Source: Flavobacterium sp. CBA20B-1 (GTDB taxonomy: Bacteria > Bacteroidota > Bacteroidia > Flavobacteriales > Flavobacteriaceae). Taken from it: a DNA stretch of 64,000 nt. The notes beneath the pieces were generated by a model. That model ran no database searches. It saw only the letters and a program-made list of their open reading frames with translations, and was not told the origin of the DNA. Shown one piece after another: positions 43,854-53,373 of this stretch. The translations under genes were made by a program, and so were the position numbers. Where the stretch lies: the NCBI RefSeq assembly GCF_028473145.1, contig NZ_CP092370.1:1984001-2048000 (forward strand). Direction: 5' to 3'. Positions within the stretch are counted from its first letter, which is position 1; each line of letters opens with the position of its first letter.

Positions 43854-44087
43854 ATGTGGACATCATTCTTTAAAGGTATTGAATTTTTATTCGTTGATGT
43901 GTTGTTTGTACCAATGGATTGGTTTGCAAAATTAGAATTAACCAATTGGTGGATTGCAAACATTATTAACTGGATTTTTATCATTATTTGTACAGTTGCC
44001 TTTGTTTACTGGTTAAAACAATTGCGCATTTTTGCTTCAAACAACGAAGATGAACAAGATACAACAGCACACTCGTTCTTAAAATAA
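43854..44087 (+). CDS. small membrane protein, DUF6341-like
   Basis: The 77-residue protein has one membrane helix (about 36-55, NIINWIFIIICTVAFVYWLK) preceded by an amphipathic Trp/Phe-rich N-terminus (MWTSFFKGIEFLFVDVLFVP) and followed by an acidic tail. The short conserved protein is found beside the DUF6427-like gene in Flavobacteriaceae and is usually labelled DUF6341; the label is from memory. A terminator follows immediately. Confidence 0.75.
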   Translation: MWTSFFKGIEFLFVDVLFVPMDWFAKLELTNWWIANIINWIFIIICTVAFVYWLKQLRIFASNNEDEQDTTAHSFLK

Positions 44088-44114
44088 AAAATCAGGTTTT
44101 AAACCTGATTTTTT
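44086..44114. terminator. bidirectional terminator hairpin
   Basis: AAAAAATCAGG / CCTGATTTTTT stem with T runs on both strands. It overlaps the TAA of the DUF6341-like gene and lies before the end of the converging barrel-protein gene at 44128. Confidence 0.88.
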
Positions 44115-44127
44115 TGTTTTACAGCTT

Positions 44128-44739
44128 CTAATTTAAGAAGAGAGTAAATCCGATATTAGCTCCAAAATTTTTATTGAACGATTTATAATATTCACCACTT
44201 GGATAGGTATATTTGGTTGAAAACTGATTGTAATTCAAACCAAAATCAACCGAAATATCATTAGTAATCATATACGCAACTCCGCCTTTTACTTTCCATA
44301 CAAAAAAGTTTGTAGGATCAATAGAATTACCATCTACTTTTGCCTTAGCTACTGCATATCCAGCACCTGCCCCAATATAAGGAAAAGCCTTTGATTCATT
44401 TTTAAAATAATAAGTTGCCGAAGGAATAACGCTAAAAATATTTGTTTTAACATCAGTAGTAGAGCTGGTAAAATAATCATACTCTTTTGTTTTTTGTGCA
44501 GAAAGTTCCAAGTCCATTCCAACAGCAAGATTATTTGTTACAAAATATCCAAAAGAGGGTGTAGCAGTAAAAGTACTGGATTTGTTTCCATCAATTGTTA
44601 CACCGTCTTGTTTAACAGATGGGCTTAAAGAGTTGAAGTTAAAAGTTGTAGCACCTCCAAACAGCCAATTTCCTTTTTCGGTTTGGGCATTTGTAGTTCC
44701 TGCAAAAGCCAATAAAGCAATAAGTGTTAATTTTTTCAT
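44128..44739 (-). CDS. outer-membrane β-barrel protein
   Basis: The 203-residue protein has a signal peptide (MKKLTLIALLAFAGTTNAQT) and alternating β-strand sequence. It has the typical barrel segments GYFVTNNLAVGMDLELSAQK and FPYIGAGAGYAVAKAKVDG, and a C-terminal strand NFGANIGFTLFLN ending on aromatic and aliphatic residues. This is the small OmpA/OprF-type barrel without a peptidoglycan domain. Its function is unknown. TACTTTTG at 44762-44755 on the minus strand is the likely -7 box. Confidence 0.85.
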   Translation of the reverse strand: MKKLTLIALLAFAGTTNAQTEKGNWLFGGATTFNFNSLSPSVKQDGVTIDGNKSSTFTATPSFGYFVTNNLAVGMDLELSAQKTKEYDYFTSSTTDVKTNIFSVIPSATYYFKNESKAFPYIGAGAGYAVAKAKVDGNSIDPTNFFVWKVKGGVAYMITNDISVDFGLNYNQFSTKYTYPSGEYYKSFNKNFGANIGFTLFLN

Positions 44740-44754
44740 TTTAAATTATTTTTG

Positions 44755-44762
44755 CAAAAGTA
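44755..44762 (-). promoter_or_regulatory. probable -7 box of the barrel gene
   Basis: TACTTTTG on the minus strand, 15 bp before the ATG. A suitably spaced TTG is not seen. Confidence 0.45.
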
Positions 44763-44796
44763 TCAATTTCTCGCAAAAAGTAAAAGGCTTATTAAT

Positions 44797-46281
44797 TTAT
44801 AACGAAAAATAGGCTAAAAAGTTTCCTATATAAACCCCTTGGTTGTTTAATGTAAATTTATCTAATTCCGCATTTCTGTCTGCAAAAAAAGATTTTTCTT
44901 TTGTGTTCATGCTAGAATGACCAATTGTGAAAAATCCGTTTATTGTAGGAATACTGAAACCAGTGTCATCTGCTTCATATCCATAGTACGAGCCGTATAA
45001 TAGTTTTTTACCATCTAGAGAAAGCATATAAGTATAAACGTCGCGCATTCCAGCATTTTTAGGTTGATATGCTTTTTTGGTGGTTTCAAAAATTTGATTT
45101 TTTTGGTCTAAAACAGAGCTTATTACTAATGCATCATCATCGAATGTTTTGTACAAATCGCCAGATGCAGGAATAAAAGTAGACCATACTTGTTCGCCAT
45201 TACCATTGAATTTTGAGAGCGTATGATTTTCATTATTAGATACGGGCTTATTAAACAACGTGTTAGCTGTTATTAAATTTTTAGCAACAGAAATCTTGTC
45301 TGTATAATGTAAAGTCATAAAATACACCTCATCATTAATAACTGTTATATTGCTTGGGTTTTTGTTTATATTTGTTAGTGGATAGGGTACAAATGATTTT
45401 TCATTTCCAAAATAGGTGCTCCATAAGCGTTTTCCATCAAAGCTAAATTTCGATAAAAACACACTTGCAGTAGAATATATCTCGCTATTGGTAACAGGTT
45501 GATAACTTCCTGCTGTTCCAAAATAGGTACTCCCTGATGTTTGTGCTAAGTGCATTCCATAAATATACAATCCTTTTTCTGATGTGATTATTGCATTTAT
45601 TCTTGAATCATCTTTTGCGTAAAAGGTACTCCATACATGTTCTCCATTAGTATTAAGCTTGGTAATAACATCTTGATATTGCATAGAAGATTTAACGTCA
45701 GCAGTATCTTGAAAAAATGAAAGAGATAAAGTGTCTTTTTTAGATCGTTTATTTACGATATAAATATCATCATTCTTATCAACAGCTAAAGGCCTTGCAT
45801 TTTGAGGAATATCATAAAAATAGGTAAACCACGCCTGCGAACCATCCGGATGAACCTTAGTAATAAATGTGTATCCACTACTAAAATCGTTACTTATTTC
45901 TTTGCTAAATGCTTTTGGTGTAGATAATCCAGTGATAATAGTTCTACCCGTAATTATTAAGTTGTTTTTAGAATCAAACTTTATTTGTGTGATAATTGTT
46001 CCTTTTTCCGAGCCTGGGATTTTATATATTAACTTTGATTTTGAACTTTCGCGATCGTATGCTATTACTTCATCAAAATTTTCACTTACAACGTATAAGT
46101 TTCCATTGTTTGGATTTACTTCTGATACAAAAGGGATGCTTAAAATTTTTCTTACTGCAGAGAAAGGTCTTTCAGGCTTATCAAAGAGTGGTATCATGCT
46201 TCCCCATGTTCTTTTGTAGGGTAATTGACCATAGCCGTATGTAAAGTTAATTAAGAGTAATAATAGAATTGCTTTTTTCAT
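44797..46281 (-). CDS. secreted β-propeller-like protein (SBBP-type repeats)
   Basis: The 494-residue protein has a signal peptide (MKKAILLLLLINFTYGYGQ). Recurrent blocks of the form KLNTNGEHVWSTFYAKDDS, KFSFDGKRLWSTYFGNEKS and KFNGNGEQVWSTFIPASGD occur, each about 60-80 residues apart. This G-x-x-x-WSTYFG pattern is that of SBBP/β-propeller repeats. No sorting domain is present at the C-terminus, so it is probably periplasmic or exported by another signal. The role is unknown. Confidence 0.7.
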   Translation of the reverse strand: MKKAILLLLLINFTYGYGQLPYKRTWGSMIPLFDKPERPFSAVRKILSIPFVSEVNPNNGNLYVVSENFDEVIAYDRESSKSKLIYKIPGSEKGTIITQIKFDSKNNLIITGRTIITGLSTPKAFSKEISNDFSSGYTFITKVHPDGSQAWFTYFYDIPQNARPLAVDKNDDIYIVNKRSKKDTLSLSFFQDTADVKSSMQYQDVITKLNTNGEHVWSTFYAKDDSRINAIITSEKGLYIYGMHLAQTSGSTYFGTAGSYQPVTNSEIYSTASVFLSKFSFDGKRLWSTYFGNEKSFVPYPLTNINKNPSNITVINDEVYFMTLHYTDKISVAKNLITANTLFNKPVSNNENHTLSKFNGNGEQVWSTFIPASGDLYKTFDDDALVISSVLDQKNQIFETTKKAYQPKNAGMRDVYTYMLSLDGKKLLYGSYYGYEADDTGFSIPTINGFFTIGHSSMNTKEKSFFADRNAELDKFTLNNQGVYIGNFLAYFSL

Positions 46282-46348
46282 TAGATTGCTATTTAAAAAG
46301 TAAAAATAACACTATTTATCGGTCAATAAAATATTATGTGAAACAAAA

Positions 46349-46378
46349 AAAGCAAGTTGCAACAAGGCAACTTGCTTT
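46349..46378 (-). terminator. terminator after the efflux operon
   Basis: A 12-bp perfect stem (AAAGCAAGTTGC / GCAACTTGCTTT, 6-base loop) followed on the minus strand by a T run. It lies 124 bp past the stop of the RND pump gene. Confidence 0.8.
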
Positions 46379-46501
46379 AATAGATAAAAAACACTCGTTC
46401 GTTAATGAATAATTAACTATTTTGAATGATGCTGCTAAATTACTGCAGTAGGGTAAACGAACGGTTATGTGTAAGTTATCTGTATATTATTTTAAGGTTT
46501 T

Positions 46502-49500
46502 TTATTCTTTTTGTTTTCTATATGCGTAATAAAAAACTATTGGAAGTATGGAAAAGGATAAAATTAAACACACAATCAATCCGCCTACAATCATAATTGC
46601 CAATGGTTTTTGTATTTCAGATCCCATTCCGGTTGACAATGCCGCAGGTAATAATCCCATTGAACCCATTAAAGCAATCATCACTACGGGGCGTATTCTG
46701 TTTTTCACTCCGCTTGCAATGGCTTCTTTTAGTTTCATTCTCTGTTTTAAATTTTCGCTTATAACGCCTATCAAAACAATACCGTCAATCGTTGCCACTC
46801 CAAACAGAATGATGAAACCAATACCTGCCGATATGCCGAAAACCGTTCCTGTAAGCCAAAGTGATATAAAGCCACCGATAAAAGCAAATGGCAATGTTAA
46901 CGATGCTATGGCAGTATCTTTTAAATTACCAAAATTGGTGTACAGCAATAATAAAATCAATACCAGCGAAACCGGAACAACCAATGCTAACTGCTTTGTT
47001 GCACGTTCTTTACTTTCAAATTCACCTGCCCATTCGGTATAGTTTTCTTTCGGAAGTTTCACTTCTTTCGCAACTATTTTTTTGGCCTCATCAATAGTGC
47101 TGCCTAAATCTCGTCCTTCAATGCTAAATCCTACACCAATATAGCGGCTGTTTCCTTCGCGATAAATAAATGCGGGTCCGGTTTTATAGCCAATCGTAGC
47201 AATTTCTTGTAAAGGAACGTTGTGTCCGTTGCTTGTTGGTATTAAGATATTTGCAATTTTTTCAGGAGAATCTCTATAAGCTTCCTGAAAACGTAAAATT
47301 ACATCAAACTTGCGGTCGCCTTCGTAAAATTGGGTAGCAGCTTGTCCGCCAATCGTCATTTCAACTACAGCCTGAACATCGGCGGTTTGAATGCCGTATC
47401 GAGCCATTTTGGAATCGTGGAGTTGAATGCGCAATTCCGGCAAACCAATGTTTTTATACACGTTGATATCTGTGATACCGCTCACTTTTGCAATAGAAGC
47501 TGCCACTTTATTAGCATATTTTTCGAGATCGTATAAATCATCACCAAAAATCTTTATGACTAGCGAACTTTTCACGCCGGCAACATATTCTTCCACATTG
47601 TCTTGAATGGGTTGACTAAATCCAAAGGTAATCCCTGGGTATCGGTTCAATTTGGTTCGAAGCTCCTGAATAATGTCTTCTTTAGAAACCTTTCGTGTCC
47701 AATCGGCTGCGTCTTTTAGCTGAATATTGAATTCAATGTTGAAAAATCCCGTAGGATCGGTTCCATCGTTCGGTCGTCCGGTTTGTGTTAGAATAAAATC
47801 GATTTCCTCACAATCTTTCTGCATCAATTGTTTCATTTCTTTGGTGATGCGAGTCGATTCTTTCAAATTCACGCTATTCGGAAGGGTAGCACGAATATAG
47901 ATTGCACCCTCGTTTAATTTCGGTAAAAATTCAGAACCATAGTTCATGAATTTGAACACACAAACGCCTAAAATTGTCAAGAAAATTCCTAAAGTGGCTT
48001 TTTTATATTTAAAAGCAGTACTGTATAAACCAAAAACTGTTTTCTGAAAAAAACGGGTAATGAAATTCTCTTTTTCTTCTATGTTTTTAGTGAATAACAG
48101 TTTGCACATTGCCGGCACGTAGGTTAAACTCAAAATTAACGAACCCAACAAAGCATAACCCAATGTAAACGCCAACGGCGAGAACATTTTACCCTCTACC
48201 TTTTGGAATGAAAAGATAGGCAGCAATGCCACAATTAAAATGATTAATGCAAAAAAGATATAAGATGCTACACTACCAGCACTTTTCTTAATAACGCCCA
48301 TTTTGCTCATTTTTGCGAAACGTTCTGGGCCCACTTTGTGCGACAGCGTGGCGAGGGCAACGAATACGGTTTCAACAATTACGAGCGTTCCTTCGAGCAA
48401 CAGACCAAAATCGAGCGAACCCATGGAGATGAGGTTGGCGGGCAAGCCTTGTATTTTCAGCATGATGATCGCGAACAGAAACGATAGCGGAATAACCGAT
48501 GCTACAATTACAGTAGATTTCCAGTTGTAAAGAAACACAAAAACGATTAACGATACCAAAAGCACGCCTTCAACCAAGTTTTTTGATACGGTTTTTACGG
48601 TATTATCAACCAATTTGGTGCGATCTACTACGGTTTCGATTGTTACATCGTCTGGTAAGGTACGTTCGTTTAATTCGGTAATTTTTTCTTTTAGATTTTC
48701 AATAACTTCCGACGGATTTTCGCCACGAAGCATAATCACAATACCTTGCACCACATCATCTTGCTCATTGTATCCTACTTGTCCTAAGCGTGGTTTGTGT
48801 GATACTACCACATCTGCCACATTTTTTATAAGAATAGGGGTAGATCCATTGAGTTTTATGGTGATATTTTCTATATCCTCAATTTTATCCAATAAACCCA
48901 CACCACGAACCACATACGCTTGATTTCCTTGTTCAATAACATCACCACCTACATTTACGTTTGATTTTGAAACGGCTTCGTAAACATCTAACGGCGACAA
49001 ATCGAAATTCTTCAACTCCGTAGGATTTATTTTTATTTCAAACGATTTTTTTTCCCCACCAAAACTCACCACGTCTGCAACGCCGGGAACAGAAAGCAGT
49101 TCGCGTTCAATAACCCAATCTTGAATAGCAGTTACTTCTTTCAGCGGAAGTTTACTTTTTATGATATAGCGAAATATTTCACCTGTGGCTCCTGAAGGTG
49201 GTTCAATTTCAGCATCGGCGCCTTCAGGCAAATCCACGCCTGCCAGTTTGTTTGATACATATTGCTGTGCATAAAAGTCATCTACACCGTCTTCAAACTG
49301 CACGGTAACCACCGAAAGTCCAAAAAGCGAAATAGAGCGAATGTTTGATTTATGCGGAATACTGTTCATTACCTTAGAAACGGGAAGCGTAACTAGTTTT
49401 TCCATTTCCTCGGCACTGCGGCCTGGCCATTGGGTAATGATTCGGGCTCTGGTGTTGGTTACATCAGGAAACGCCTCAATGGGCGTTTGTTTCAGTGCGA

Positions 49501-49594
49501 AGATTCCTCCAAAAAGCAAAGCCAGTACCCCAAAAAGCACAAAAGAGGTGTTTTTTAAGGAAAAGGTTACGATGTTCTGTACAAATTTCTGCAT
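46502..49594 (-). CDS. CzcA/CusA-type RND efflux pump (heavy-metal family)
   Basis: The 1030-residue inner-membrane proton antiporter starts MQKFVQNIVTFSLKNTSFVL. It has the RND plan of 12 helices with two large periplasmic loops, and the heavy-metal signatures FPDVTNTRARIITQWPGRSA and GSDL-like porter segments. The helix-4 motif reads LDFGLLLEGTLVIVET. In CzcA-type pumps the corresponding motif is DFGxxxDG...E, so the second acidic residue is Glu instead of Asp. Conserved C-terminal blocks FGVATIDGIVLIGVI and RIRPVVMIALMGSMGLLPAA are intact. It follows the adaptor gene by 3 bp. The metal (Co/Zn/Cd, Cu/Ag or other) cannot be read with certainty. Confidence 0.93.
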   Translation of the reverse strand: MQKFVQNIVTFSLKNTSFVLFGVLALLFGGIFALKQTPIEAFPDVTNTRARIITQWPGRSAEEMEKLVTLPVSKVMNSIPHKSNIRSISLFGLSVVTVQFEDGVDDFYAQQYVSNKLAGVDLPEGADAEIEPPSGATGEIFRYIIKSKLPLKEVTAIQDWVIERELLSVPGVADVVSFGGEKKSFEIKINPTELKNFDLSPLDVYEAVSKSNVNVGGDVIEQGNQAYVVRGVGLLDKIEDIENITIKLNGSTPILIKNVADVVVSHKPRLGQVGYNEQDDVVQGIVIMLRGENPSEVIENLKEKITELNERTLPDDVTIETVVDRTKLVDNTVKTVSKNLVEGVLLVSLIVFVFLYNWKSTVIVASVIPLSFLFAIIMLKIQGLPANLISMGSLDFGLLLEGTLVIVETVFVALATLSHKVGPERFAKMSKMGVIKKSAGSVASYIFFALIILIVALLPIFSFQKVEGKMFSPLAFTLGYALLGSLILSLTYVPAMCKLLFTKNIEEKENFITRFFQKTVFGLYSTAFKYKKATLGIFLTILGVCVFKFMNYGSEFLPKLNEGAIYIRATLPNSVNLKESTRITKEMKQLMQKDCEEIDFILTQTGRPNDGTDPTGFFNIEFNIQLKDAADWTRKVSKEDIIQELRTKLNRYPGITFGFSQPIQDNVEEYVAGVKSSLVIKIFGDDLYDLEKYANKVAASIAKVSGITDINVYKNIGLPELRIQLHDSKMARYGIQTADVQAVVEMTIGGQAATQFYEGDRKFDVILRFQEAYRDSPEKIANILIPTSNGHNVPLQEIATIGYKTGPAFIYREGNSRYIGVGFSIEGRDLGSTIDEAKKIVAKEVKLPKENYTEWAGEFESKERATKQLALVVPVSLVLILLLLYTNFGNLKDTAIASLTLPFAFIGGFISLWLTGTVFGISAGIGFIILFGVATIDGIVLIGVISENLKQRMKLKEAIASGVKNRIRPVVMIALMGSMGLLPAALSTGMGSEIQKPLAIMIVGGLIVCLILSFSILPIVFYYAYRKQKE

Positions 49595-49597
49595 AAC

Positions 49598-50692
49598 TTA
49601 TTGGTTTAATTCTTCAAAAATGATTAAAGCGTTGGTGGTTACAATTTTTTCATCGGCAGCAAATGTCTCACGCACGAAGGTGTATTCTTCATTGCTAGCG
49701 ATTCTGTTGATTTGCTTTGTAGCCAACGAACATTTGTTTTTGTAAACCACCACATACTCTTTGTTATAGCTAAATACAATTGCTTTATTTGGCACGGCAA
49801 AAGCTTCGCCTTGGGTGTTTTTTTTATCGATAATAATATCGGCACTCAAACCAGGCATTAAGTTCAATTCTTGGTTTTCAAGTATTACCCGTGCTTTTAA
49901 AACATGTTCGTTGTCGTCGAATACATTGTAAATTTTGTCTATTTTTCCGGAATAAATTTTATCGGGATAGGCAACCGTTCGAACCTTTACAGGATCGTTT
50001 TTGTGAATATATTTTAAATGGTTGGCATAGATATTCACCATTACCCAAACTTCTTTCAGGTTTGATATAGAGAAAAGCGGCTCTTGGTCATCGGCAGTGA
50101 TTGCCATACCCGAACTCATATTTTTTTGAACGATGTATCCGTTTTTAGGCGCCAAAATTTGAAAAAAACCATTGGCTGTACCGCGAAACATTTTTAAGGA
50201 AGCATTGATTTTTTCCGCTTCGATTTGCTCTGCTTTTAATGCGTATTCGATTTCAGAAACTTCGGGTTGCGATGCCATACCGTCGTTTAATAATTCTTTT
50301 TTGCTTTGCAATTGTTTTCGTAAAAGGGCTATTTGGTTTTCGTGAGCGCGTTTTTCCTGCATTAAATCTTGGATTTCGTTCGATCGTACCACTCCCAAAA
50401 CTTGACCTTGTTTTACATAATCGCCCAATTCAAAATACACTTTTTCAACAATTCCTTGCAGCAAACTTTTAAAGGCAACCAAATCGTTTTCATTGTATTC
50501 TATTTTGCCCGATAACGCCAATTGCTCTTGAATGGGTTGTTTGCTAATTACCGTGGTTTGCGTAGTGGCGTGCAATTCGTTGCTTAAACAAAATGCTTTT
50601 TTCTCTGTAGTGGTTTCTTGAGTATCGTTTTCTTTTTTACAAGCCGTAAACAAAACGCCCCAAAAAAGGAGTAATAAACTGTATTTTTTCAT
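49598..50692 (-). CDS. RND efflux periplasmic adaptor lipoprotein
   Basis: The 364-residue protein has a lipoprotein signal (MKKYSLLLLFWGVLFTAC) with lipobox FTAC. The membrane-fusion plan is visible: a biotinyl-lipoyl-like half (GIVEKVYFELGDYVKQGQVL), an α-helical hairpin (about 105-165), the second lipoyl half (FFQILAPKNGYIVQKNMSSG), and β-barrel and proximal domains (VKVRTVAYPDKIYSGKID). It links the inner-membrane pump to the outer-membrane TolC-type channel. It sits between those two genes with 4-bp and 3-bp gaps. Confidence 0.93.
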   Translation of the reverse strand: MKKYSLLLLFWGVLFTACKKENDTQETTTEKKAFCLSNELHATTQTTVISKQPIQEQLALSGKIEYNENDLVAFKSLLQGIVEKVYFELGDYVKQGQVLGVVRSNEIQDLMQEKRAHENQIALLRKQLQSKKELLNDGMASQPEVSEIEYALKAEQIEAEKINASLKMFRGTANGFFQILAPKNGYIVQKNMSSGMAITADDQEPLFSISNLKEVWVMVNIYANHLKYIHKNDPVKVRTVAYPDKIYSGKIDKIYNVFDDNEHVLKARVILENQELNLMPGLSADIIIDKKNTQGEAFAVPNKAIVFSYNKEYVVVYKNKCSLATKQINRIASNEEYTFVRETFAADEKIVTTNALIIFEELNQ

Positions 50693-50696
50693 GATC

Positions 50697-51947
50697 TTAT
50701 AATTCTTTTCCTGTTAAATAGTTTAGTTCTTCTAGGGTGTGCTGGTAATTTTCTACTAATTCGTTATAAGCTTGTTGAGCTTCGCGGTATGCTTGCGTAA
50801 AATCTAAAAACTCTAAAAGCGTAATTTGTTTGGTTTGTAGGTGTTTTTTATAATTCTCAATCATTTGTTCGTGTTCTTTTGTTTGCATACCCGACCATTT
50901 TTGTAATGATTGATTGATAATGCCTAATTGGCTTTGCAGTTGTTGCACAGATTGATCTAATGCTGTTTCTAATGCTCGCTGCTGTTTTTCTTGTTGATCT
51001 ATTGTGTGTTTGGCTGCTTTAATAGCGCCTTTGTTTTTGTTAAAAATTGGTAAATCAACACTTACACCTACGCCCATAAAATCGCGCATAATGTTTCCGC
51101 CACGGTCATAACCAATTTGAATGTTAAGATCGGGTATGCGCTGTGCTTGCTCCAAAAGCAATTGTTGGCGTGCCATTTGGGTTTCGTTTTGTTGCTGTTT
51201 CAGCTCTATATTGTTCTGCATTGCAGCTTGTTGCAAGTCTATTGATAAATTTTTAGGAGCGAATGCCTGTTTTGGAAAACTTATTTGATTTATTTCAAGC
51301 GTGCTATTCTGCGTAAGCACTCTTAGTTTATGAATATTTTCTGTTTTTTCATTTTCTAATACTACTTGTTCTTTTTGCAAAGCAATTAATTCGGTTTGCA
51401 TACGAAAATATTCGGCTTTTGGAACGTTTTTTAGTTCGGTTTGGCGTTCGTATTGGTCACTCATTTGCTGGAACAATGCAACCATATTTTTTAAAAGCAA
51501 CTCTTCGGTTTGTACTTTATGCAGCGTATAATAAGATTGGCGCAATTCTTTCTTTAGAAAACGCATTAACTCTTCAAATTCAAAAATGGCATTGTTTTTT
51601 TCTAACTGTTTTAAAGCCACACGCTTTTTGCGTTTTCCGGCCGTTTCAATAAGTTGTTCCAATTCTACTGTAACTTGTTGGTTGATACCGTATGTTCCGA
51701 ATAGGGGCGGTTGCTCTTCGATTTGATAGGTTTTCCAAAGATTCACTTCAGAAACAGTAAGATTGGGATTTGACCATAGTTTTTCTTGCACAATTTCGGC
51801 TTCGGCGCGTTCTATATTGTACTTGCTTGCTATTAATGCATAGTTGTTCTGTAAAAACTGTCTTTCTAAATCAGTTAATTGATAGGTTTGCGCCTTTACC
51901 AAAGACGTGAACCCTATGAAAAGGATGGTTAAATAAATTCTGCTCAC
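50697..51947 (-). CDS. TolC-family outer-membrane efflux protein
   Basis: The 416-residue protein starts with GTG at 51947; the signal peptide (MSRIYLTILFIGFTSLVKAQ) fits this start well and no better ATG exists. Two long helical repeats with Glu/Gln-rich coiled coils (ERAEAEIVQEKLWSNPNLTV; GVSVDLPIFNKNKGAIKAAK) are the OEP-domain signature. CzcC-type proteins of this sort form the trimeric exit duct of metal efflux complexes. It is the first gene of the three-gene pump operon, 85 bp behind the histidine-kinase gene. A perfect inverted repeat overlaps the -7 box in between. Confidence 0.92.
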   Translation of the reverse strand: MSRIYLTILFIGFTSLVKAQTYQLTDLERQFLQNNYALIASKYNIERAEAEIVQEKLWSNPNLTVSEVNLWKTYQIEEQPPLFGTYGINQQVTVELEQLIETAGKRKKRVALKQLEKNNAIFEFEELMRFLKKELRQSYYTLHKVQTEELLLKNMVALFQQMSDQYERQTELKNVPKAEYFRMQTELIALQKEQVVLENEKTENIHKLRVLTQNSTLEINQISFPKQAFAPKNLSIDLQQAAMQNNIELKQQQNETQMARQQLLLEQAQRIPDLNIQIGYDRGGNIMRDFMGVGVSVDLPIFNKNKGAIKAAKHTIDQQEKQQRALETALDQSVQQLQSQLGIINQSLQKWSGMQTKEHEQMIENYKKHLQTKQITLLEFLDFTQAYREAQQAYNELVENYQHTLEELNYLTGKEL

Positions 51948-51952
51948 TGTAT

Positions 51953-51977
51953 GATACTTTTAGAAAGCAAAAGTATC
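51953..51977. promoter_or_regulatory. perfect inverted repeat over the efflux promoter (probable operator)
   Basis: GATACTTTT, 7-base spacer, AAAAGTATC. The minus-strand -7 box TACTTTTG (51975-51968) lies within it, directly before the GTG start of the tolC-type gene. A 9-bp dyad at this place is a natural binding site for the regulator encoded just upstream or for another metal sensor. Confidence 0.6.
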
Positions 51978-52032
51978 GTTGGAACATTAAAAAGGGTTTT
52001 AGGTAAAATTAAAAGTAGATTAGAATTGGTTT

Positions 52033-53370
52033 TTAAAAGGCTAATTCAACAATAGTTCCCACTGGGTGATTTGTGCTCAAAGTAAGCGTGGCATTGTGCA
52101 TTTGCAAAATAATATCTGCCATAGAAAGTCCAATTCCTTTGCCTTGAAATTCGCCGGTGTTATTGCCGCGGTAAAAGTTCTGTTTAATTTGTTTTAAATC
52201 GCTTGCTGGAATACCAATACCTTGATCAATAATTGCCAAAATTAAGCGGTTGTTTTTTTCGTAGAACCGAATGTTAACCAATTTGTTGCCTGAATATTTT
52301 ATGGCATTGCCCACCAAGTTGTTCAGGGCAAGTTCTAGCATTTGTTCGTTTCCTTGCAGGGTAAGCAAAGCTTCGTTGGTTACTTGTAAATCAACATCGA
52401 TTTGTGCATTGTGGTACAAAACAGCATTTTCAATTACGTGCCAAACAATTTCGTCAATACGCAACGCTTTAAACTCAAAACTGGTTTTTACACCCGAAAG
52501 CAGCATCATTTGGTCTAATGTTTCTTGCAAATCGTTGGTATATTGTTTTAATTGATTGATAATTTGTTCGTGTTCTTCTAGGGTGCGTTTTTTGTTGTGA
52601 GCAACTTCCAAAGTTCCCAATAAGGCAGTTATTGGTGTTCGAAGTTCGTGCGAAACATAATCGATAAAGTTTTTTTGAATAGTGAATGTTTGCGAAATTT
52701 TATGGATAAAATGATTATAAGTTTCCATTAAATCATCAATTTCGGCGTATGTTTTCTTCAATTCAAGCGGTTGATTAAAATTACGGGTGTCGCGTTCTTT
52801 AATTTGTGCAATGATTTTTAGAATAGGTTCATAAGCAATATGTCCTAAAAAAAGAGAAAAGAAATAAATAAAAGCAAGCCCAATTACCGATACAATTGCC
52901 AAAATATGCAACAAGGAAAGCATTTGCTCGTTAAATTCATCTTTTGGTTCGCGGGTAATCACCACAAAATCGCCTTGATTGTCATGGTAAAAAATACCGT
53001 TATAAAAAAAGTGTTCATCTGTAAAAGAATGGTTGTTGTATGTTCGAACCATTTCTATAAAATCATTGGTGATGTTTTTATCGAACCGCATTTCACCGTT
53101 GAATTTTTTATTTATAGAATCATAGATGATGATGTTTTTCCGGGAGATGCTTTTTAGCAACATGCTTTTCACGTTTTCGTGTTCAAAAGTAGGCAGTTCA
53201 TCTTGTTCTAAATAGTATAAAGCAGATAGAAGGGTTTTGTTTTCAAGCGATTGCATTTCCTTTTTTTCCATTTGGGTATAAAATGAAAAATAGACCACTG
53301 CAGAAACAATAAGGATAATGACACTAAAGATCACAATAGCATATAAGGCAAGGCGGTGTTTTAATTTCAT
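52033..53370 (-). CDS. sensor histidine kinase of the efflux locus
   Basis: The 445-residue protein has two membrane helices (about 10-30 and 153-175) around a 120-residue periplasmic sensor. Next come a HAMP-like linker and the dimerisation domain with phospho-acceptor His in FIDYVSHELRTPITALLG. ATP-binding motifs are LNNLVGNAIKYS (N-box), DQGIGIP (G1) and GKGIGLS (G2). All catalytic boxes are present. It starts 3 bp after the response regulator, so the pair is co-transcribed and read in the same direction as the pump genes. Sensing of metal in the periplasm is inferred from context, as in CusS/CzcS-type kinases. Confidence 0.93.
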   Translation of the reverse strand: MKLKHRLALYAIVIFSVIILIVSAVVYFSFYTQMEKKEMQSLENKTLLSALYYLEQDELPTFEHENVKSMLLKSISRKNIIIYDSINKKFNGEMRFDKNITNDFIEMVRTYNNHSFTDEHFFYNGIFYHDNQGDFVVITREPKDEFNEQMLSLLHILAIVSVIGLAFIYFFSLFLGHIAYEPILKIIAQIKERDTRNFNQPLELKKTYAEIDDLMETYNHFIHKISQTFTIQKNFIDYVSHELRTPITALLGTLEVAHNKKRTLEEHEQIINQLKQYTNDLQETLDQMMLLSGVKTSFEFKALRIDEIVWHVIENAVLYHNAQIDVDLQVTNEALLTLQGNEQMLELALNNLVGNAIKYSGNKLVNIRFYEKNNRLILAIIDQGIGIPASDLKQIKQNFYRGNNTGEFQGKGIGLSMADIILQMHNATLTLSTNHPVGTIVELAF

Positions 53371-53373
53371 GTA

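Noticed and set aside
46379..46501. small gene or RNA between the efflux operon and its terminator
   Set aside because: No open frame of useful length and no conserved structure seen apart from the terminator at 46349-46378.
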